Assembly (NCBI GenBank): GCA_900316645.1
Contig: ONDP01000018.1
Location: 1-53,091 of the forward strand
DNA: 53,091 bases
From: an uncultured Prevotellaceae bacterium
Lineage (GTDB): Bacteria > Bacteroidota > Bacteroidia > Bacteroidales > Bacteroidaceae
Direction of reading: 5' to 3'
The position numbers and the translations under genes are program-made. Under the pieces are notes generated by a model. That model was not told the DNA's origin, did no database searches, and worked only from the letters and a program-made list of their open reading frames with translations. This document shows positions 8,087 to 15,752 of this stretch, one piece after another (positions within the stretch are counted from its first letter, which is position 1; each line of letters begins with the position of its first letter).

Positions 8087-8908
8087 ATGGATGAAACAAC
8101 CAACAAACAGGACGAACAACTGGTGCTTCGCACGCAAGGACTGGTGAAGGTGTATGGCAAGCGCACCGTGGTGAACGATGTGAGCTTTAATGTCAGACAG
8201 GGTGAGATAGTGGGTCTGTTAGGACCTAACGGAGCAGGTAAGACCACCTCTTTCTATATGACCACCGGGCTGGTGGTGCCCAATGGCGGCCACGTCTATC
8301 TGGGCGAGGAGGAAGTGACCACTTACCCCGTTTACCGTCGTGCCCGTGCCGGAATCGGCTATCTTGCACAGGAAAATTCAGTGTTCCGCAAGATGTCGGT
8401 CGAAGACAATATTCTCTCCGTACTGGAAATGACGGGCAAGCCTCGCGACTATCAGTTGGAGAAGTTGGAGAGTCTCATCCGTGAGTTCCGTCTTAACAAG
8501 GTTCGTAAGAACAAGGGCGACCAGCTGTCCGGTGGTGAGCGTCGTCGCACTGAGATAGCCCGCTGTCTGGCCATCGAGCCAAAGTTCATCATGCTCGACG
8601 AGCCTTTTGCCGGTGTCGACCCTATTGCCGTCGAGGATATCCAGCAGATTGTGTGGCAATTGAAATATCGCAATATCGGTATTCTGATTACCGACCATAA
8701 CGTACACGAGACGCTGAACATTACGGATCGTGCCTACCTGTTGTTCGAGGGCCGCATCCTGTTTCAGGGCAGTCCCGACGAGTTGGCTGTCAACCCCATC
8801 GTAAAGGAGAAATATCTTGGTTCCAACTTCGTCTTGCAGAAGAAAGACTTCCAGCGCATGGCCGAGGAGAAGCGTCGCAAGGAGGAAGAGGAAGACAAAC
8901 AGTCATAA
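8087..8908 (+). CDS. lptB: LPS export ABC transporter ATPase LptB
   Basis: LptB powers extraction of lipopolysaccharide from the inner membrane for transport by the Lpt bridge. Walker A (GPNGAGKTT), Q-loop region ([15 protein letters not shown]), signature (LSGGERRR), Walker B (FIMLDEP) and switch His (ITDHNVHET) match LptB closely. The start at 8087 follows the promoter. The C-terminus has an extra charged tail of about 20 residues ([15 protein letters not shown]), common in Bacteroidota. It is transcribed alone and ends at a terminator. Confidence 0.94.
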   Translation: MDETTNKQDEQLVLRTQGLVKVYGKRTVVNDVSFNVRQGEIVGLLGPNGAGKTTSFYMTTGLVVPNGGHVYLGEEEVTTYPVYRRARAGIGYLAQENSVFRKMSVEDNILSVLEMTGKPRDYQLEKLESLIREFRLNKVRKNKGDQLSGGERRRTEIARCLAIEPKFIMLDEPFAGVDPIAVEDIQQIVWQLKYRNIGILITDHNVHETLNITDRAYLLFEGRILFQGSPDELAVNPIVKEKYLGSNFVLQKKDFQRMAEEKRRKEEEEDKQS

Positions 8909-8913
8909 AAAAG

Positions 8914-8949
8914 AAAGGAATCAACCTGACGTCGGCTGATTCCTTTTTT
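8914..8949 (+). terminator. Bidirectional terminator between convergent genes
   Basis: AAAGGAATCA at 8914-8923 pairs with TGATTCCTTT at 8937-8946, with T runs on the plus strand and A runs on the other side. It separates lptB from the convergent minus-strand operon. Confidence 0.8.
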
Positions 8950-8953
8950 CGTT

Positions 8954-9700
8954 TTATACCAGTTCCTTCGGCATGAGCTGCTGTGCCCTTTCGAAGTCTT
9001 CCGGAGTGTCCAGTTCGTACGAGAAATAATCCGTAGTGTCCACCACTTTAAACGTATGCCCTTGTGGTATCAGCCTTTCGAAGCATCGCTCGTAGAATAC
9101 GTCGATGAGTCCTTCGTCCTCAATCATCTTGTCCAACTCCTTGTAGAGCGCCGTGCTATAGTCGGCAGTCATTTTCTCGATACCCACCGATTCACCGATA
9201 GCATCCTTGATGCTGCACACCTTGCTGATTTCAGTGATGCGCCCCTCACCGTCCACAATGACCTTGATTTCCTCCTCACCACACTCATGGCGATTCAGAG
9301 CCAGTGCCGATTCGGGTTCCTGGGCAATGCGCACAACGGCGGCTGGGTCGCACAGGATGTCGCTGTCCATCAGCAGAAACTCCTTGCCGCGAACGTATTC
9401 GCCAGCCATCCACAGCGAGTAGATGTTGTTGTTGTGCTCGTAGTCGGCATTATGCAGGAAATGGAAGGAAACCTCACCCCCGTCCCCATTCCTATGGGCG
9501 AGGGGGTTAAGGAAGTCAACTATTTGGTTAGCGCGATAGCCGGTTACTACCACGAATTCCGATATGCCAGCCTGTTGCATGGCTCTGACGGTGCGCTCCA
9601 GCAAGGTGCGTCCACCCACCTCCAACAGACACTTGGGTTTTGTGTCAGTCAGTGGGCGAAGGCGTTTTGCCATTCCGGCGGCTAAGATAACTCCAATCAT
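8954..9700 (-). CDS. LicC-like nucleotidyltransferase
   Basis: The protein (248 residues) starts MIGVILAAGMAKRLRPLTDTKP, the nucleotide-binding signature of sugar- or phosphocholine-type nucleotidyltransferases. The NNNIYSLW and LLMDSDI segments resemble LicC-type cytidylyltransferases, which make CDP-linked head groups. The start at 9700 is fixed by an ATGA overlap with the upstream gene; a longer frame to 9778 is rejected. Residues about 63-76 (NPLAHRNGDGGEV region) are an extra loop encoded by a palindromic repeat. It is the last gene of the operon and may activate the product of the neighbouring PLP enzyme for the CDP-alcohol phosphotransferase. The substrate is unproven. Confidence 0.85.
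   Translation of the reverse strand: MIGVILAAGMAKRLRPLTDTKPKCLLEVGGRTLLERTVRAMQQAGISEFVVVTGYRANQIVDFLNPLAHRNGDGGEVSFHFLHNADYEHNNNIYSLWMAGEYVRGKEFLLMDSDILCDPAAVVRIAQEPESALALNRHECGEEEIKVIVDGEGRITEISKVCSIKDAIGESVGIEKMTADYSTALYKELDKMIEDEGLIDVFYERCFERLIPQGHTFKVVDTTDYFSYELDTPEDFERAQQLMPKELV
9472..9512 (-). repeat. GC-rich palindromic element inserted in the nucleotidyltransferase gene
   Basis: On the plus strand it begins CCTCACCCC, then three bases, CCCC, and ends GGCGAGGGG at the same spacing as the copy in era (3801 onward). It is read on the opposite strand from the era copy relative to coding direction, yet leaves the frame open. Confidence 0.7.
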
Positions 9701-10734
9701 TTTTTCTTCAGCACGTTGAGTATAGTGTCCACAACGGTCTGAGTCTGCTCTTTGCGACCGAGTGTGATGCGCAGACACGACTCCAAACCTTTGTCCGACA
9801 TGAACTTGATTTTGTAGTCCTGCACCTTCAGTGCCTCCATCAGCGCATCCTTGATCTCTACGGGATACTTGATGAGAATGAAGTTAGCCACCGACTTGTA
9901 AACCTTGAATCCAGGCAGCGAACCCAGTTCCTTCTTGTAAAGCTGGCGTCCCCATTCCATATCGTCAGCCACCTTGCGGTAGTGCTCGTCGCTGTCGAGC
10001 GCAGCCAGTGCAACAGCCTCCGAGAAGCGGTTGTAGCCCAGATATTTGTTGACATAGCTCTCAAACTGGTCGTGACCTTTACCGATGAATCCGAAACCGA
10101 CGCGCAATCCGGGCAGTCCGTAGAACTTCGAGAGGGTGCGCGAAATAATCAGATTGCTGTATTTGTTCACCAGCGGAGCAATATAAGCGGTGTCGGTAGA
10201 GATGAAGCTGGCATAAGCCTCGTCAATCAGTACCATCGTGTCAGAAGGGATGTTCTCCATGATGCGTCCAATCTCCTCGGGTGTCAGTCCGTTGCCTGTC
10301 GGGTTGTTGGGCGAAGCCAGCAGCAACATACGGGGATGCACGCGGTTGGTGTACTCAATCACCTCGTCAATATCATAGGCGAAGGTGTCGTCTTTCTCGT
10401 GCAGGGGGTACATCTCAAACGTACCGCCACACTCAGAGGCAACGCGGTTGTAATACCACCACGAGAACTCAGGGATAAGAATCTTCTTGTTGTCACCCAG
10501 CATCAGGAAATAGTGGATGGCGTTTTTCAGCATGTCTTCGCCGCCATAGGTCAGCAGCACCTGGTTTTCGGGCACGCCATAGATTTCGCTGAGGCGTACG
10601 GAGATGACGCTCTTCTTTCCCTGGTCATAGATTCGGGTGTAAAAACACAGTGTTTTCGGATCAAAATTCTTAATGGCCTCCACCACTTTCTGGCTGGGCT
10701 CAAAATTAAATTCGTTTCTGTCGAGATAATTCAT
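9697..10734 (-). CDS. HisC/CobD-like PLP-dependent aminotransferase or decarboxylase
   Basis: This 345-residue fold-type I PLP enzyme shows SPNNPTGN, DEAYASF and the Schiff-base lysine in SRTLSKFYGLPGLRVGF. It resembles histidinol-phosphate aminotransferase, but no histidine genes are nearby. The related CobD branch decarboxylates O-phospho amino acids to amino-alcohol phosphates. In this operon a phosphorylated amino alcohol, or amine exchange on a head group, is a plausible product for the CTP-transferase to activate. That is inference from context only. The stop overlaps the next start (ATGA). Confidence 0.85.
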   Translation of the reverse strand: MNYLDRNEFNFEPSQKVVEAIKNFDPKTLCFYTRIYDQGKKSVISVRLSEIYGVPENQVLLTYGGEDMLKNAIHYFLMLGDNKKILIPEFSWWYYNRVASECGGTFEMYPLHEKDDTFAYDIDEVIEYTNRVHPRMLLLASPNNPTGNGLTPEEIGRIMENIPSDTMVLIDEAYASFISTDTAYIAPLVNKYSNLIISRTLSKFYGLPGLRVGFGFIGKGHDQFESYVNKYLGYNRFSEAVALAALDSDEHYRKVADDMEWGRQLYKKELGSLPGFKVYKSVANFILIKYPVEIKDALMEALKVQDYKIKFMSDKGLESCLRITLGRKEQTQTVVDTILNVLKKK

Positions 10735-10759
10735 TTCTTATTTCTTTTATATCGTTATT

Positions 10760-11797
10760 TCAATTCTTCCATTTCATCAACGCCATACCGATGGCAATCC
10801 ATATAATCTCCCTCACGCGGCAGATGATGCTCACGAAGATGCCGAGCGCTGCCGACAGGCCAAGGGCTGCGATGGAGAGCACGAAACCGCCCTCTTGAAC
10901 ACCCAACTGCATGGGCAGGAATCCGATGAGATTGGCAAACAACGTGGTGAATGCCACTATCAGCACACTGTGCAGGAAAGTCAGCGTCAGTCCGTCCCAG
11001 CCGCCTCCGCAGTCGATACCGAACAGCAGCAGCATGAACATCACCTCCGAACTCTGCACGACGCGCGAGAAATACTCCAGCAACAGACTCTTATAGAAAG
11101 CCCCCTTGTCCTGATGGTGCAGGGCGGCAATCTGCTTGTCTATGTTCTCGATGGCCTCCGCATGGCGCGCCCAGAATCGCAGCGTCCATTTCTTGCAACC
11201 GGGGATATTGGCCACAACGCCCAGCACATATTTCACCAATCCGTTCTTATACCCTCGCGAAAAGAGGTAGAAGAAAAACAGGCAGAACACCACGATGATG
11301 GCCAGCGTGATGCCGATAGCCGTCGTGATGGGCAAATCGCCGACGATGGCCAGAGCCAGATAGATGAAGATGCTGATAAACCAAAACCAGAAGTGGGCGA
11401 AGAAATGCATCATCGCATAGAGAATGACCGACGACGTAGCATGCTGCTTGTCGATATCCTTCGAAAGCTCCATGATGCGATATGGTTCACCGCCCAGTCC
11501 GCCAACGGGAGTGGCATAATTCAGCGCATAGCCCGTAATGGTCAGTCGGTAGAGCCGCCAGAAGCTCACGGGCATCTTTCCTCCTATATTGCCCTCGATG
11601 GTAGCCTTCCATGCCAGTGCATTCAGTGCATAGACGAAAATCCACACCCCTACGATGGGGATGAGCCAGTAACCTGCGTGACACAGATGGTCCCACAGTT
11701 CGACGAAACTCACGTCGAACGTCAGCAGCATCACCACGATGGCTGCGATGCCGAGAAAGAAAAACAGGTTATTCAGCCTTTGTTTCGTCCATTTCAT
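10760..11797 (-). CDS. LPG-synthase-type integral membrane protein (UPF0104 family)
   Basis: The protein (345 residues) has about eight membrane segments and the family landmarks NYATPVGGLGGEPYR and GFLPMQLGVQEGGF. This family (lysylphosphatidylglycerol synthase TM region, AglD-like) is associated with lipid flipping or glycolipid synthesis. The soluble aminoacyl-transfer domain of MprF is absent. It overlaps the CDP-alcohol phosphotransferase gene by 4 nt, which suggests it handles the lipid made by that enzyme. Confidence 0.87.
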   Translation of the reverse strand: MKWTKQRLNNLFFFLGIAAIVVMLLTFDVSFVELWDHLCHAGYWLIPIVGVWIFVYALNALAWKATIEGNIGGKMPVSFWRLYRLTITGYALNYATPVGGLGGEPYRIMELSKDIDKQHATSSVILYAMMHFFAHFWFWFISIFIYLALAIVGDLPITTAIGITLAIIVVFCLFFFYLFSRGYKNGLVKYVLGVVANIPGCKKWTLRFWARHAEAIENIDKQIAALHHQDKGAFYKSLLLEYFSRVVQSSEVMFMLLLFGIDCGGGWDGLTLTFLHSVLIVAFTTLFANLIGFLPMQLGVQEGGFVLSIAALGLSAALGIFVSIICRVREIIWIAIGMALMKWKN

Positions 11798-12783
11798 AAG
11801 CGCTCAATCTTCGTTCTGATGCGTTTGCAGAAGCCCTCGTGGCGGTGGTTGACATACCATGCCAGCAGTCCCATGCACACGATTTCGAACACAAAGTTCA
11901 TGGCAGGCACGTCGAGCAGACAGAACAGGAACAACCATGCCGAACGGAAATTAAACGTCAGCAGTCCGTTCCATGTAATCACGGGCAGCGAACTGTCGTG
12001 GAAGTCCTGACGGATGTCGGCAGGAATATTGTCCAGCGAACCGTATTTCTCGCGCATAGCCTTCAGCATCCGCTGAAACTCGGGAGTCTTCTGCTCCTGC
12101 TTCTTCGTATAGTCGATATACGACTTCTGGAAATAGCGTTCAGCCCAAGGTGTTTCGGGCGTCATCTGGTCGTAAATCTCCTGCTGCTTCTGCGAATTAT
12201 CCAATTCCGAACCCTTCTCGCCTTTCAGGAAGAAGAGGTGAGCCTGGATGTAATAGTCGGCCAGGCGCTGCTGACCAGCCAGTCCCACAACCCCCGAGAT
12301 AATCCCCAACGCATAGACCACAGCCGTGGCAATCAGTGCATTCTCGGGCGTATCCTCAATGCCAAGCCATCCGAACTCAATGTCGTGGTGCACATAGAAA
12401 CGATACACCAGTCCGTGATAGATGGGTACAAACCATGCAAAACCAGCCACACCGTCGAGAATGCGCCCCAGTCGGCTTTTCTTGCCCGTCATGCGAGCCA
12501 GCTGTCCGTCCGTGCAATCGAAGATATCAGCCAGGCACAGCAGCAGGATAGCGATGATGTTCATCACCAGTCCGTGCGTACCCTCATAGATAAAACTGCC
12601 ATAGGCAAAGAAGAAAGTGCTGCCAGCCCCGATGAACATCGAAAGAATGGTCACCGTATTGGGATGAATGTCCAACTTGGCAAACAGCACCGCCCACCAA
12701 TAGCAGAATGGGCGCACCACATGCAAGTCGAGCCAGTCTTCCGTCTCAGCCGATTTCAGTGTCTTTTGAATCTTTTCGTTCAT
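11794..12783 (-). CDS. CDP-alcohol phosphatidyltransferase family protein
   Basis: This 329-residue membrane enzyme carries the CDP-alcohol motif: Asp89, Asp92, Gly93, Ala96, Arg97, Gly106 and Asp110 are all in register. The fourth Asp, normally the catalytic base three residues after Asp110, is Gly114 (GGT codon). Family members transfer a phospho-alcohol from CDP to an acceptor alcohol. There is a soluble, charged insertion at about 190-270. It is the first gene of the operon. The Asp-to-Gly change could mean altered chemistry or loss of activity, or a shifted base. Confidence 0.85.
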   Translation of the reverse strand: MNEKIQKTLKSAETEDWLDLHVVRPFCYWWAVLFAKLDIHPNTVTILSMFIGAGSTFFFAYGSFIYEGTHGLVMNIIAILLLCLADIFDCTDGQLARMTGKKSRLGRILDGVAGFAWFVPIYHGLVYRFYVHHDIEFGWLGIEDTPENALIATAVVYALGIISGVVGLAGQQRLADYYIQAHLFFLKGEKGSELDNSQKQQEIYDQMTPETPWAERYFQKSYIDYTKKQEQKTPEFQRMLKAMREKYGSLDNIPADIRQDFHDSSLPVITWNGLLTFNFRSAWLFLFCLLDVPAMNFVFEIVCMGLLAWYVNHRHEGFCKRIRTKIERL

Positions 12784-12815
12784 GTTCCTATTTAATAATA
12801 ATTAAATTCAGCCTG

Positions 12816-12823
12816 CAAAGGTA
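12816..12823 (-). promoter_or_regulatory. -7 promoter element of the head-group operon
   Basis: On the minus strand it reads TACCTTTG, 32 nt before the ATG at 12783. Confidence 0.65.
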
Positions 12824-12906
12824 CTTTATTTTTTCGACTTAGCGAAGAGAAAACCGATTTATTTACCTTTTTGAACAAAAGAAACCAAAGTTTTAATTTT
12901 TTTTCG

Positions 12907-12914
12907 TACTTTTG
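12907..12914 (+). promoter_or_regulatory. -7 promoter element of the small membrane protein gene
   Basis: TACTTTTG matches TAnnTTTG and lies 12 nt before the ATG at 12927. It rules out the TTG at 12912 as start codon. Confidence 0.65.
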
Positions 12915-12926
12915 CAAACCAAAAGC

Positions 12927-13295
12927 ATGATGATGGATATTGTAGAAAAATGGCGAGCCTTTTGCCGTTGGCAGCAACAGCCCCCGCTCCCCCTTTATCT
13001 CTTCTTTCGGAAGAGTCCCAACATCCCCGATATGCGTTTTTCCGAAATGGTTGTCACGATGGTATATATCACTTCCCTGATCGAGATTACCGCCATCATC
13101 CTTGATTTCCAGCCCTTCTCCATCATCCAAGATTTTAACGAAGTCACCCTCATACTGCCTGTCGTCGCCATGAAGCAGCTGTCGGGATTCCCCTGGTGGA
13201 AAACCATACTCTTCGCCATCCTTTCGTATGCGATAGCCCCTATATTAGCCTTCCTCTTCATCAGCGCGTCCATCATATTACTTTCACATTTTTAG
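12927..13295 (+). CDS. Small membrane protein of unknown function
   Basis: The product is about 122 residues, starting at one of three consecutive ATGs (12927, 12930, 12933). It has two or three hydrophobic segments: about 45-65 (VVTMVYITSLIEITAIILDF), a weaker one near 78, and a C-terminal one of about 25 residues. The arrangement recalls fragments of DUF3667 or Yip1-like proteins, but I cannot assign it. It is transcribed alone and divergently from the lipid operon. Short octamer and heptamer repeats follow its stop. Confidence 0.7.
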   Translation: MMMDIVEKWRAFCRWQQQPPLPLYLFFRKSPNIPDMRFSEMVVTMVYITSLIEITAIILDFQPFSIIQDFNEVTLILPVVAMKQLSGFPWWKTILFAILSYAIAPILAFLFISASIILLSHF

Positions 13296-13362
13296 TCGTT
13301 TGGGGGATTGGTCGTTTGGTCGTTTAGTCGTTTGGACAAATGACAAATGACAATAAATGACA
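13295..13362 (+). repeat. 8-nt and 7-nt repeats forming an inverted pair
   Basis: GTCGTTTG-type octamers at 13295-13334 are followed at once by GACAAAT-type heptamers at 13335-13362. The second block is roughly complementary to the first, so the RNA could form a hairpin after the membrane protein gene. Confidence 0.6.
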
Positions 13363-13493
13363 ACGACCACTTTGACACAACAAAAAGTACCAAAATACCA
13401 ATGTCAAGTGCACATTAGGTTTCCGCTTGCACTCATACCCAAACGAATTTATGCTAGAAAAATTATTCTCTTAACATAATTTTATTTGCATAA

Positions 13494-13531
13494 TTCAGAA
13501 TTATTCCTTATCTTTGCACCGGAATTCTGAA
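13494..13531 (+). promoter_or_regulatory. Promoter flanked by an inverted repeat
   Basis: The -7 box TATCTTTG (13509-13516) lies between TTCAGAATTATTCC (13494-13507) and GGAATTCTGAA (13521-13531), which are nearly complementary. The pair could be an operator or a 5' hairpin for the ATPase gene. Confidence 0.5.
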
Positions 13532-13544
13532 CTAATTACACTAT

Positions 13545-14672
13545 ATGGCTATGAATATCAATCCTTTCGTGCTCAGCCCAGCAATACCTGATGAGCTGTT
13601 TTGTGACCGCCAGAAAGAGTCAGCATCACTGATGAAAAGTATCATTAATCAAGAGAATGTGGTACTAATTTCTCCTCGAAGGGTCGGAAAAACCGGGCTG
13701 ATATATCACTGCTTCAACCAGTCGGATATTCACGATAACTATGTCACCGTCTCTATCGACATACTCCATACGACTTCTTTTCAGGAGTTTCTCAAAGAGT
13801 TAGGAACGGCTGTATTCAATACCATTGCTAAACGAAGTGAGTATTTGACAAGGCTCTTTGTCACCACGCTCCGTTCACTAAGTGGTAGTTTTGGCCTCGA
13901 TCCGGTCACCTTCATGCCAACATTCGACATAAAGTTGGGACAAATCACCATGCCTGAATATACGCTCGATGAGATTTTTACCTATTTGGAGAAAGCTGAC
14001 AAACCCTGTATTGTGGCCATAGACGAATTTCAGCAAATCACCAAATACCAAGAAAGAAATATTGAGGCACTGCTAAGAGGGCGAATCCAGAAATTGGTCA
14101 ATACTCATTTTATTTTTGCTGGTTCAGAGCGTCGCATGATGAACGAGATGTTCTTCTCGAATAAACGACCTTTCTTTCAAAGTGCCACCCTACTGCAGTT
14201 AGAACCTATTGACCTGACTGTCTATACAGATTTTGCCGTTCAGCAGTTTAAGACCGCAAATAAGAATATTGAGCCTGAGGCTATTGAGTGGGCATACAGC
14301 GCATTTGATGGTGTGACGATGTATATACACAAATTATTGCACGACACTTTTGCAGAAACCTTGTCTGGATCCATCTGCACCCTCACAGTGATGCAACAGG
14401 CAGCAGAGCAACTACTGCAGCAAAATGCCAAGAGATTGCAGGAACTATTGGCCTACGTGACCGAGCAACAGAAAGAATTGCTATATGCCATTGCTGCCGA
14501 CCGTTACGTACAACGCATCACTTCTTCCGACTTTGTCAAGCGCCACCATCTCAAATCTGCCAGTGCTGTACAGTCTGCCGTCAAAAGGCTTCTGGATCTC
14601 GAACTTATCACAGAACAGCACAAGTCGTTCTCCATTTCCGACCCACTACTACGAATATGGATTAATCGCTGA
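13545..14672 (+). CDS. AAA ATPase with C-terminal winged helix
   Basis: The 375-residue protein has Walker A SPRRVGKTG, Walker B CIVAIDEFQQI and a sensor region FAGSERRMMNEMF, as in the archaeal-type ATPase family (PF01637 group). The last 90 residues look like a winged helix (SSDFVKRHHLKSASAVQSAVKRLLDLELI). Many Bacteroidales carry several standalone copies whose role is unknown; DNA or partner-protein remodelling is suggested by the domains. It is transcribed alone, with its own promoter and a terminator about 120 nt downstream. Confidence 0.85.
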   Translation: MAMNINPFVLSPAIPDELFCDRQKESASLMKSIINQENVVLISPRRVGKTGLIYHCFNQSDIHDNYVTVSIDILHTTSFQEFLKELGTAVFNTIAKRSEYLTRLFVTTLRSLSGSFGLDPVTFMPTFDIKLGQITMPEYTLDEIFTYLEKADKPCIVAIDEFQQITKYQERNIEALLRGRIQKLVNTHFIFAGSERRMMNEMFFSNKRPFFQSATLLQLEPIDLTVYTDFAVQQFKTANKNIEPEAIEWAYSAFDGVTMYIHKLLHDTFAETLSGSICTLTVMQQAAEQLLQQNAKRLQELLAYVTEQQKELLYAIAADRYVQRITSSDFVKRHHLKSASAVQSAVKRLLDLELITEQHKSFSISDPLLRIWINR

Positions 14673-14790
14673 GAGGAATAGGGATCACTAGGAAATTCTT
14701 GTGTTTGTTTTGCTGGTTCTTATTTGGAAAAAACAAGAATAACCCCTGGCAAAAACATTAAAAACAGGGGGGATTAGAGGGGGCAATAAA

Positions 14791-14816
14791 GAAACGGAAG
14801 CGACGGCTTCCGTTTT
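14791..14816 (+). terminator. Terminator after the ATPase gene
   Basis: AAACGGAAG at 14792-14800 pairs with CTTCCGTTTT at 14807-14816, with a short loop and a T-rich end. Confidence 0.7.
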
Positions 14817-14860
14817 CCTATTCTCATCTTTGGGAACAGATCAATGACCTGCCGCCTTGA

Positions 14861-14981
14861 TTCATTTAGCGTTCATTTAGCGTTCATTTAGCGTTCAACT
14901 AGAGTTTAATATGACTTCAACTAGAGTTTAATATGACTTCAATTAGAGTTTAATATGACTTCAATTAGACTTCAGTATGAG
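14861..14981 (+). repeat. 11-nt phased array A
   Basis: Eleven consecutive 11-mers occupy 121 nt exactly. The first three are TTCATTTAGCG. After that TTCAACTAGAG (or TTCAATTAGAG) alternates with TTTAATATGAC three times, and two variant units close the array. The period is kept though the unit sequence changes. Confidence 0.9.
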
Positions 14982-15064
14982 TTTAGTACCTGTCTCGTGA
15001 AGATGTCAGATAGATGTTTTGCGAAATTTTTTATGAAAAACTTGTGACTTTCGGAAATAATCTC

Positions 15065-15072
15065 TATCTTTG
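15065..15072 (+). promoter_or_regulatory. -7 promoter element of the DUF4160/DUF2442 locus
   Basis: TATCTTTG matches TAnnTTTG and lies 30 nt before the ATG of the DUF4160 remnant. Confidence 0.6.
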
Positions 15073-15101
15073 CCCTCATAAAGAGATAAATGATACTTGT
15101 T

Positions 15102-15219
15102 ATGCCCAAAATATTCGAATACTTCGGATTTATATTCTATTTCTTTTATCCAGAAATGGATTAAATTCTTTGTTTTAAAGCAAAGTGTTCGTAGTACTAG
15201 GATTAATAAGAAATTATAA
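15102..15219 (+). pseudogene. DUF4160 remnant with internal deletion and frameshift
   Basis: ATG at 15102 encodes MPKIFEYFGFIFYFFYPE, the start of DUF4160 proteins, and the frame stops at 15164. From 15151, in the next frame, QKWIKFFVLKQSVRSTRINKKL resembles the C-terminal end of the same family. The middle (about 40-60 residues) is missing and the ends are joined out of frame. DUF4160 and DUF2442 genes are normally adjacent and are suspected toxin-antitoxin-like partners. The promoter and the DUF2442 gene remain intact. Confidence 0.75.
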
Positions 15220-15224
15220 GGAGG
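15218..15224 (+). promoter_or_regulatory. Ribosome binding site AAGGAGG deciding the DUF2442 start
   Basis: The site ends seven bases before the ATG at 15232 but only one base before the ATG at 15226, so 15232 is the better start. Confidence 0.7.
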
Positions 15225-15231
15225 AATGACT

Positions 15232-15483
15232 ATGGAGAAACTATATGTTGTTAAGGCTGAAAATGCAGGGAACCTGATGATCAACATAACATTCAGCGAC
15301 AACACGACACAAAAGGTTGATGTCGGCGATTTTATCCGTCGTCATCCACATCCGCAATACAACAAATATCTTAACCCCCGTAAGTTCAGTCGTTTTACGA
15401 TAGCTAATGGCAATGTAGTGTGGGGTAAGAATTGGGACTTGATATTCCCGATAGAGCAATTACACTTAGGTGTGATAGTTTAA
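15232..15483 (+). CDS. DUF2442 domain protein
   Basis: The 83-residue protein matches the DUF2442 pattern (NLMINITFSDNTTQKVDVGDFI, then FSRFTIANGNVVWGKNWDL). This family usually follows a DUF4160 gene in a small two-gene unit proposed to act as a toxin-antitoxin-like pair; the molecular activity is not established. Here its partner is a deletion remnant, so this gene survives alone behind a strong Shine-Dalgarno site. A terminator follows. Confidence 0.85.
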   Translation: MEKLYVVKAENAGNLMINITFSDNTTQKVDVGDFIRRHPHPQYNKYLNPRKFSRFTIANGNVVWGKNWDLIFPIEQLHLGVIV

Positions 15484-15517
15484 TCACAATAACAATCATA
15501 TAATGCTGAAATATCTT

Positions 15518-15545
15518 AGGAGTGCTTGTGGCACTCCTTTTTTGT
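15518..15545 (+). terminator. Terminator after the DUF2442 gene
   Basis: AGGAGTGC at 15518-15525 pairs with GCACTCCT at 15531-15538, followed by a T run. Confidence 0.85.
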
Positions 15546-15671
15546 TTCTCCGATTCTTCTTCACTCCGACATCATCATTTATGGCATTGTACATTCAACG
15601 AATAATACTCGTTAAGTGGGGTGAACAACTATTTAATAAGTTTAACGAATTGACATAACTACAAAAAATAG

Positions 15672-15750
15672 TTGCTTGCTCTTGTTTTTTTAGTTACTTT
15701 TGCCCTAGATACTGGATTCGTTAATAATTCAACAAATTAAAAGTAACTAA
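15672..15750 (+). promoter_or_regulatory. Promoter and putative BlaI operator of module 1
   Basis: TTG at 15672-15674 and TACTTTTG at 15695-15702 are 20 nt apart, the expected promoter spacing. TTAGTTACTTTT (15690-15701) overlaps the -7 box and is repeated in perfect inverse at 15739-15750, three bases before the blaI start. The same TTTAGTTAC core occurs at the promoter of module 2. Autoregulation by the BlaI protein is the natural reading. Confidence 0.65.
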
Positions 15751-15752
15751 GA

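Noticed and set aside
9472-9512. Intrinsic terminator inside the nucleotidyltransferase gene
   Set aside because: It is a GC-rich palindrome without a T tract, and its sequence matches the element in era, so it is a repeat insertion.
9697-10734. hisC of a histidine operon
   Set aside because: The fold and motifs fit, but no histidine biosynthesis gene is adjacent and the neighbours are lipid head-group genes.
12792-13130. 112-codon minus-strand ORF upstream of the lipid operon
   Set aside because: It crosses two promoters and is antisense to the small membrane protein gene.
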